The translations under genes were made by a program, and so were the position numbers. From positions 791,490-805,956 of the forward strand of contig KQ481962.1 of assembly GCA_001430745.1 (NCBI GenBank): a stretch of 14,467 bases of DNA, read 5' to 3'. Positions 8,660 through 14,467 of this stretch are shown here, one piece after another. The stretch's first letter is position 1. Each line of letters starts with the position of its first letter. The DNA is from Auxenochlorella pyrenoidosa. Lineage: Eukaryota > Chlorophyta > Trebouxiophyceae > Chlorellales > Chlorellaceae. The notes beneath the pieces are model-generated. The model was not told the DNA's origin, did no database searches, and saw only the letters and a list, made by a program, of their open reading frames with translations.

Positions 8660-10225
8660 ATGGCGTCCCTGGTGCAGCGCGTGCCCTCTGTGCAGACCGC
8701 TGGCGCTGCTGCGCGCCTGCCGGCTCGCCGGCGGGCCGTGGTGGTGCGGGCCGCCACGGCGCTGCCCGCGGAGGTGAGACATGAGCTTGCTCCGCCTGCA
8801 GCTTCTGCAATGTGCGCCATGCAGGCCTGATGGGCAGCCACCACCCACTGCAGGTGAAGACCGTCACCCCTGTGGGCGACCGCGTGTTTGTGAAGGCTGA
8901 GGAGGCGGAGGCCAAGACCGTGGGCGGCATCCTGCTGCCCAGCAGCGCGCAGAAGCGGCCGACGCAGGGCACCGTCACCTCTGCCGGCGGCGCCAAGGCG
9001 GTCAAGGTGCGGCCGCGCATGTGCTGCCCCGCGTGCCAGGCATCTCCCCCGCCTGCGCGGCGCTGTCTAACCGTTTCCCGGTGCCCCTGCAGGCCGGCGA
9101 CAAGGTCGTGTACAGCAAGTACGCTGGCACCGAGGTGGAGCTGCAGGGCGACTCCTATGTGCTGCTTAAGGTGCGCGCGGGCGGTGAAGCTTCTGGAGCA
9201 GGCCGGGTCGTGTGGCCGGACGGCTGGCCCGCCCCAACTGGCTTGACCAGATCACCGTGGGGCTCAAACAAGGCGTGCAGCTTGTGTGGAGAATTGGATG
9301 CATGGGAGCAGCGGCGCTCCTAGACGGCTCCGCGCCGTCCACAGCTGTGCTGCGCTCGCCGCATGTCGTGCAGCGCAGCAGCTGTGCGGGCAACCCTGGC
9401 GCCCGGGCCCTGCGCGGCAGGGCCAGAAAGCCACGGCCACAGCGTGGCTTGCCACTCGCATGCGCTCCTGCCTGCACGGCCCCGACCGCGCACCCCCCTC
9501 CCCCCACCCCCCCCGCCGCCGCAGGAGGACGACGTGATTGGCCTGCTCAGCGGCGACGACATCTCCAAGCTGCAGCCGCTGCAGGACCGCGTGCTCATCG
9601 AGGTGAGGGGCAGGGGCCGGGCTGCAGCCGCAGCAGTGTGGGCAGCCTGACTCGGACCCACGCAGCGCACGGAGCGATGGACGGCCCTGGCTGTACGCGC
9701 GGCAGGGAGCCGCGGCTCACCGTTGCGCTGGGCACATGTGCTTGGCTACGACACAGCACAGCGCCGCCTCTCAAGCTGGTGCAACTGCTGCGCACGCGTG
9801 GCCCCGCAGGTGATGGAGGCGGCGGAGAAGACCACCGGCGGCCTGCTGCTCACCGAGGGCTCGAAGGAGAAGCCCACCATGGGCAAGGTGGGCCCCGGGG
9901 GAGAGCCCGGCCCTGCTGCAGACAACGCCAGGGCAGCGCGCGCTCAGCAGAGGCATCTGTGCCACAGCACGCCACCACACACCCGGGCTGTCCCCCCCTT
10001 GCTCCCATGCGCGCGCATGCTGACCATGTCCCATGCCCGGCCCCCTGCTGCCAGGTCATCGCCGTGGGCCCCGGCCGCGAGGACGGCGACAAGGCTGTGA
10101 AGCCGCAGGTGGCTGTGGGCGCCACCGTGCTCTACCAGAAGTACGCCGGCACCGAGTTTGAGGGCGCCGACGACAAGCAGTACATTGTGGTGCGTGACGC
10201 CGACATCATGGCCGCGCTGGCGTGA
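8660..10225 (+). CDS. CPN20: CPN20, plastid co-chaperonin with two GroES domains
   Basis: Exons: 8660-8773, 8854-9006, 9093-9170, 9525-9602, 9810-9887, 10055-10225; all five introns are phase 0; 223 residues (Chlamydomonas and plant CPN20 about 215 to 255). Residues 1 to about 32 look like a stromal transit peptide, Arg-rich and acid-free, ending near VVRA|AT. GroES domain 1 (about 42-128) has TVTPVGDRVFVKAEE, mobile loop KTVGGILLP (59-67) and YSKYAGTEVELQGDSYVLL. Domain 2 (about 132-223) has LQPLQDRVLIE, mobile loop KTTGGLLLTE (148-157) and YQKYAGTEFEGADDKQYIVV. Family role: caps the chloroplast Cpn60 chaperonin, each loop contacting a Cpn60 subunit, and helps fold Rubisco and other stromal proteins. 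The start at 8660 has good context (AGG before ATG, G after). An in-frame ATG at 8588 would add 24 residues. Confidence 0.93.
9490..9520. repeat. Poly-C tract at the end of CPN20 intron 3
   Basis: Long C runs broken by single A, T or G bases immediately precede the acceptor GCAG at 9521-9524. The tract serves as polypyrimidine tract of the longest intron in the gene (9171-9524, 354 bp). The opposite strand carries several G runs of four or more and could form a G-quadruplex. Confidence 0.7.
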
Positions 10226-10514
10226 GCCGACGCGCGCCGCACCCGGCCCGGTCCCGGGTGCCTCCTCTTGCGGCTGCGGCGGGCGAGCAGGCCGTGCATG
10301 CGTGCGCCCGCCCGCCCGCCCGCCTGGCCCCCCCTGCTTTCCATGCCTCCCTCCGCTCGCCCGTTTCTGCGCCCAATGATACACCTCGCTTTGAGAACCC
10401 CTCTGGGCGGCCCCCCTCGCCCGCTTCTGCAGCTTACAGCACTCCAGCTTTCATTTCGCTCCCGGGCCATTGCCCACACTGCCATGACAACCAACGCAGC
10501 ACTTCATAAAACTT

Positions 10515-10519
10515 TGTAA
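10515..10519 (+). terminator. TGTAA polyadenylation signal of CPN20
   Basis: TGTAA lies 290 nt past the CPN20 stop in a locally AT-rich stretch (CATAAAACTTTGTAACG). This is the green-algal polyadenylation motif, and cleavage would be expected 10 to 20 nt downstream. Confidence 0.6.
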
Positions 10520-10603
10520 CGAATCTCTCGCTCCGCTGCACGCGCTGCACGCCGAGGCTCTGTGGCTGCGACAGGCGCTAGATGGCAGCATGCTCAAGGA
10601 TGG

Positions 10604-10608
10604 TTACA
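10604..10608 (-). terminator. Candidate TGTAA polyadenylation signal of the ankyrin gene
   Basis: The minus-strand TGTAA lies 408 nt past the ankyrin stop at 11016. The implied 3' UTR is long but ordinary for green algae. It rests on the motif alone. Confidence 0.4.
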
Positions 10609-10906
10609 AGGGAAGATGTGGACAGGAAACCATTGTAGAGAGGATGTCTGAGAGGAGGAAGGAGGGGGACCAGGACTCCTGTACATTACGGGTGCCCCAC
10701 ATCGGGCTTGAGTGACCCAGCAGTATGCAGGGAGGGACTACCAGTGCTTCGAATACATGCATGGCGGAAGGGGCACAACACTCGGGTGGGCAGCTAAGGG
10801 CACAGTTGTATGTGCCTTGGGCTTGGCCATGTTCAAGGGGGAGGAAGCAGCTACAGCGCAAGATCGCACAGTACAGTACATGCTGTTGGTCAGCAACATC
10901 AAAACT

Positions 10907-10976
10907 GGGAGCCAGGCGCTCACAAGGCACACGCATGGGCAGGGAGCCAGGCGCTCACAAGGCCCAAGTACGGGCA
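10907..10976. repeat. Two-copy 35-bp tandem repeat
   Basis: Units at 10907-10941 and 10942-10976 share the perfect 22-bp core at 10907-10928 and 10942-10963, starting GGGAGCCAGGCG. The remaining 13 bp of each unit differ at a few positions. It falls in the predicted 3' UTR of the ankyrin gene. Confidence 0.8.
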
Positions 10977-11015
10977 GGCTCCTATAGTGGCTAAAACGGG
11001 GGCAGGGCAGGCACC

Positions 11016-12888
11016 TCACAACGCCAACAAGGCGGCACGCAGCTCGGGCGGGGCAAGGTCGGCGGGCGTCTTGCTGGCGGCGTCTCGCGCCTCCAGCTCA
11101 GCCCCCTGCGCCACCAGCAGCAGCGCGACTGTGTGCTGCCGGTAGCGGCAGGCGCAGTGCAGCGGGGTCGAGCCCGCGGCGGTGCAGGCACCCACCAACG
11201 CCCCCGCCTGCAGCAGCGCGGCGGCCGCAGCGGCCTGGCCGCACACGGCTGCGTGGTGCAGCGGAGCGCTGCCCCCGCGCTCGCGGGCGCCCACATCCGC
11301 CCCCGCCCTGGCCAGCGCCTGGATGCAGTCGGTGTGGCCCTGCTGGGCTGCAAAGTGCAGGGGTGTGGTGCCGCTGCTTGGCAGGGTTGGTGAGGGCGGC
11401 GCGCCGGCGGCGAGCAGCATTTCCACAATGTCGGCATGCCCCGCCGCCGCCGCCTCGTGCAGCGGCTGCCTCCCGCTGCGGTCGGCTGCAGCCACATCAG
11501 CACCCGCGTCCACCAGCGCGCGGGCAATGGCGGCGCGCCCCTTCCAGGCCGCAATGTGCATGGGGCTGACGCCGCTGTTGTTGGCCGCTGCGGCCTGCGC
11601 CCCCGCGCACAGCAGAGACTCCACCGTGCTCAGGCTGCCGCCCAGCACAGCGTGCATCAGCGCGGTGCTCCCCTTGCTGTTGGCTGCCTGCAGGGGCACG
11701 CCCTGCTGCAGAAGCGCCAGCACGCCTTCTGCAGAGCAGGCAGGGCGGGCGCGCAGCCAGGGTGGTGAGGGAGGGGTGGACGCTGTAGCAGCGGCACCCT
11801 CCACTTCCACCTCACCTGCCATTGCTGCTGCATGCGAAATGCCTGGTCGGACCCGTATGCATGCACAATTCAACTTAAAAAATGCGCAACGCCCACCTGT
11901 GTCGCCCTTGTAAGCTGCCACAAGAAGGTCAGGCCCCTTGTATGCCGCAGCGGGGGGGTCTGGCTGCAGCGACGTGGGTGCGGGTAGCCTGCAGGAAACC
12001 AGGGCCTGGCACTGTGTGAGCCAGTCTCGCATGAGTGATATGCATGCATACAGGCTTGCACAGGTTTGCACAGCCCCGGGTGAGCTTGGCTGCGCAGACA
12101 TGTGTGGGCGCCAGCACGGCCAACCCACCACTGCAGCAGCGACGGCTGTGACGGCAGCTCTGCCAGCCCCAGCTCTGCCCGCGGCTCCCGCATCGCCTGC
12201 CGCACACGCTCCCCCGCGCAGTCCCAGGCCGACTGCCCGGCTGCGTTCTGGGCCTCGGGCGAGGCGCCTGCCATGACCAGGGCCGCCGCCGCTCCCGGCT
12301 GGTCGGCGGCAGCAGCAGAGTGGAGGGCGGTCCAGCCCTTGGCGGAGGGCGCATCCACTGCCGCACCCGCGAGCAGCAGGGCCTGGATGGCATCCACGTG
12401 GCCCTGGCGGGCTGCATAGTGCAGCGGCCGTCTGCCCATGCAATCGGGGGCGTCTACGTCTGCGCCTGCCTGCGCCAGCGCGGTGATCACGGCGTCATGC
12501 CCGGCAGCTGCGGCGCGGTGCAGCGCAGCATCTGCGCGCAGCAGCGTCCGCACACGTAAGAGGCCGCCGTGTGTGGCAGCCTCGTGCAGCTGGTCGCCCT
12601 GCAGGGTGGAGGAATGAGCGAGAGCAAAAACAGGGTTGCTGCGCCGGCCTTGCACGCCCAGGCGTGGCGGCAAACTGGCAGCGGGTGCAGGCAGAGCGGG
12701 ACAGCAGAGAGGCTCGCCTTCGAGGCTTGTTCTGATTCTATGCATCTGACCTGCTTGCACTGCTCGTGATCTTTGAGACCATCCAGCCGGTGCGCCCACT
12801 GCCGCTCCTTCCTGCTCCTGCGCTTGCTCAAGCTCCTGGCTGGCGAGGTGCGCACAGCAGTGATCAGCCGCGGCTCGTTCTCATCCAT
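11016..12888 (-). CDS. Ankyrin-repeat protein with two repeat blocks
   Basis: Exons (minus): 12751-12888, 12129-12598, 11897-11988, 11016-11728; phases agree and give 470 residues. ATG 12888 is the first Met after an in-frame TGA. Residues 1-46 are a basic segment (SLSKRRSRKERQW) that could be a nuclear signal or a membrane- or RNA-binding patch. Exon 2 encodes about four ankyrin repeats (GRRPLHYAARQGHVDAIQAL is typical). A linker with Pro-rich LPAPTSLQPDPP follows, then about six more repeats to the C-terminus (SGVSPMHIAAWKG, GRQPLHEAAAAGHADIVEML, GTTPLHFAAQQGHTDCIQAL). The repeat LLVAAYKGDTEGVLALLQQG spans the exon 3/4 junction, which supports that splice. No kinase, DHHC, BTB, zinc finger or membrane segment is present, so it is probably a protein-binding adaptor. 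The partner is unknown. An alternative first exon starting at 12799 without splicing is less likely, because it loses the phase match. Confidence 0.75.
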
Positions 12889-13295
12889 CAGCAAGCTGCT
12901 GGGATCGCTGCACAGCTTGATACTTCACTACAAGCTTCAGGGCTTCGCAACCTGCTGGCGCCGCGGCGGCGTGCCTGCAGCTCGCAGAACGGCGGCAATC
13001 AGCAGAGTGACGACACATGCGTGACAGCAGAAGGGCCAGGCCGCACAGCCAAACCAATCGAGCGCCTTCCAGGCAGCTGCATATGCTGAGGTGGCGCCGT
13101 GTTGGGGCACGGTGCCGTGTTGGCGCTTTGTCCGGCTGCATCCTATTCCTATGCACCTTTCACATCTTCAGATATGGCTATGGTATGCGTTGGGCTCCAT
13201 GAAGAATGATCCCTGAGCATTGCAGAGCTGCACAAGACGCCGGTGCTGCTGGCCATGTGGCAGAGGCTGCTCCACAGGCGAGCGCCAGGCCCGCC
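12889..13295. other. Intergenic: ankyrin-gene promoter and PNPO 3' flank
   Basis: 407 bp between two minus-strand genes. No minus-strand TGTAA was seen, so the polyadenylation signal of the upstream oxidase gene is unplaced. A short direct repeat GCCGTGTTGG occurs twice near 13095-13125. A local AT-rich patch lies at about 13141-13190. No coding potential was recognised. Confidence 0.5.
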
Positions 13296-14459
13296 TCAGG
13301 GCGCCAGCCGCTCCAGCCGCCACTCCTGCGAGTCGACAGACTGCCGCACGTAGCGCAGGCGGTCGTGCAGGCGGCTGGGGCGGCCCTGCCAGAACTCGAT
13401 GGCCAGCGGGCGCAGCAGGAAGCCTCCCCAGTGCTGCGCAGCGCAGCGCACGCAGCAGGGCGGGGCAGGGACACACAGAAGGAGGTCAGCAGAACGTATG
13501 CAGGCAGCCGCCGCCTGCACAGGTGTGCGCAGCGCCGGCGCAGTAGGCACTCAGCACGCAGAGCACACCCGGGCACAGTGTGCGCACAGCCCGTGAAGCG
13601 CAGCGGGCCGCCCAGCGCGCATGCACGCCTCACCGGCGGGCGTGGCACCGGGATGCTCTCGTCTGCATACTGGGCCTCCAGCCGCGCCGCGCGCTCCTCA
13701 AGCTCGGCGCGCCCCCGCCGCAGCGGCGTGGACTGCAGGGCACGGGGCGCAGCGCCTTGGCCGTTGGAGCAGGGGCCCATCTGGCACGGGGCAGCCCTGG
13801 GCAGCCGCAAGCCCGCCTCCATTGCTACGCCAGAGGGCCAGCTTGACACGGGCCCCGCCAGGCAGCCCATGAATCAACCATACCCTGCCGTCTGTTCATC
13901 CCCCCCCTGCAGGCCTCAGCCCCCTGCCACCCGCCTGCATGGACACCAGCGCGCCGATCTGGTGGCCGCGCGGCCGCGAGTGGAAGTACGCGTCGCTCTC
14001 CTCATCAGGCAACTTTTCCACCACGCCCTCGATGCGCACCTGCAGCTGGCACGCAGGGGCGGCGTGCGTGCGTGAGCTGACGGCAGTCGTGGGACCGGGG
14101 GGCCGAACGACGCATGCTGCAGCGCTGCATGTGGCGGCCCCGCTGCTACAGGAGCCGCCGTGGGGGCGTCAGCAGGCCGGGCGGGCCCACAGGCCGGGCC
14201 CAACTGCTGCCCGCGGGGGCTCACCTGCCGCTGCAGGGGCTCCCACCAGAATGCAATGGAGGCGCGGGGGTTCTCCTCCAGCTGCTTGCCCTGCAGCAGG
14301 GGGGCAGGCGACGGGGCCCATGAGCGCTTGGGCGGAGCAGCGACCGACCCATCACCCCAGGTGGGGGTGCAGCGGCGGGAAGGCGGGCTGCCCGGCACGC
14401 ACGCAGCACAGCGGCTCGCCCACTGCCCCAGCACCTTGGCGGAGTCGTAGTTTGTGTAC
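13296..14459 (-). CDS. PDX3: Pyridoxamine/pyridoxine 5'-phosphate oxidase, N-terminus off window
   Basis: Exons seen (minus): 14435-14459, 14225-14290, 13935-14039, 13634-13732, 13296-13433; 433 nt, 144 C-terminal residues. It catalyses FMN- and O2-dependent oxidation of pyridoxine or pyridoxamine phosphate to pyridoxal phosphate in the vitamin B6 salvage pathway. Visible family segments in order: [57 protein letters not shown] (FMN/PLP site), and the C-terminal signature [14 protein letters not shown] whose Arg and His contact the substrate, ending ERLAP. The first visible exon is a 25-nt microexon. Intron 13733-13934 appears to use a GC donor (CAG|GCGGGT), which joins LVSMQ to [11 protein letters not shown] as in homologues. 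A GT four bases downstream would break the frame. Plant versions carry an N-terminal NNRE epimerase domain; whether this one does lies outside the window. Confidence 0.92.
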
Positions 14460-14467
14460 CTGCACAG

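Larger units (their letters stand above)
10226..11015. other. Convergent intergenic region: 3' flanks of CPN20 and ankyrin gene
   Basis: 790 bp between two converging stop codons. The left part is a C-rich CPN20 3' UTR with CCCG repeats near 10307-10322. The two TGTAA candidates, one per strand, lie 84 bp apart. The right part carries a 35-bp tandem duplication. Short ORFs at 10712-10994 have no recognisable family. Confidence 0.6.

Noticed and set aside
9212..10225. 337-residue plus-strand ORF ending at the CPN20 stop
   Set aside because: Only its last segment is the real CPN20 exon 6. The rest crosses introns and reads exons 4 and 5 in the wrong frame.
10907..10976. Possible CRISPR-like repeat
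   Set aside because: Only two directly abutting units with no spacers, in a nuclear 3' flank; an ordinary tandem duplication.
12487..12799. Alternative ankyrin-gene start at 12799 with the first intron retained
   Set aside because: The 152-bp intron is flanked by a good donor (CAG|GTCAGA) and acceptor (CCTGCAG) with matching phase. Splicing gives a continuous first ankyrin region, so the spliced model starting at 12888 is preferred.
13206..14075. 289-residue plus-strand ORF
   Set aside because: It is antisense to well-supported PNPO exons and has no recognisable domain.

Overview
The window looks like nuclear DNA of a GC-rich unicellular green alga, probably Chlorella-like (Trebouxiophyceae or a relative). 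The evidence is intron-rich genes with short introns (about 80 to 350 bp), GTG-type donors and CTGCAG-type acceptors, a plastid-type tandem co-chaperonin, and an ARF of the plant-specific ARFB1 class. The species is inference. No bacterial operon, phage, CRISPR array, rRNA, tRNA or transposase was seen. I assembled six gene models by joining exons whose reading phases agree and whose products match known families.

Layout, left to right. (1) Minus strand, <1 to 2974: a VPS3/VPS39-type (TGFBRAP1-like) vesicle-tethering subunit, 8 exons seen, C-terminus off the left edge. (2) Minus, 3352 to 5149: XRCC4, the non-homologous end-joining scaffold, 6 exons, complete. (3) Minus, 5835 to 7586: an ARFB1-type small GTPase, 6 exons, complete. 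(4) Plus, 8660 to 10225: CPN20, the plastid tandem GroES-domain co-chaperonin, 6 exons, complete, head-to-head with ARFB1 across 1073 bp. (5) Minus, 11016 to 12888: an ankyrin-repeat protein of unknown role, 4 exons, convergent with CPN20. (6) Minus, 13296 to >14459: the C-terminal part of pyridoxamine 5'-phosphate oxidase, 5 exons seen, N-terminus off the right edge.

The genes are unrelated housekeeping functions (membrane traffic, DNA repair, protein folding, vitamin B6 metabolism). I see no sign that they form one pathway, and I did not find a new multi-gene system. The most unusual signals are structural. A 38-nt-arm hairpin lies inside an XRCC4 intron. Four of 29 introns appear to use GC donors rather than GT. 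Several introns are multiples of three with no stop, so they are hidden from simple ORF calling. All exon joins were made by eye from phase and family alignment and need transcript confirmation.
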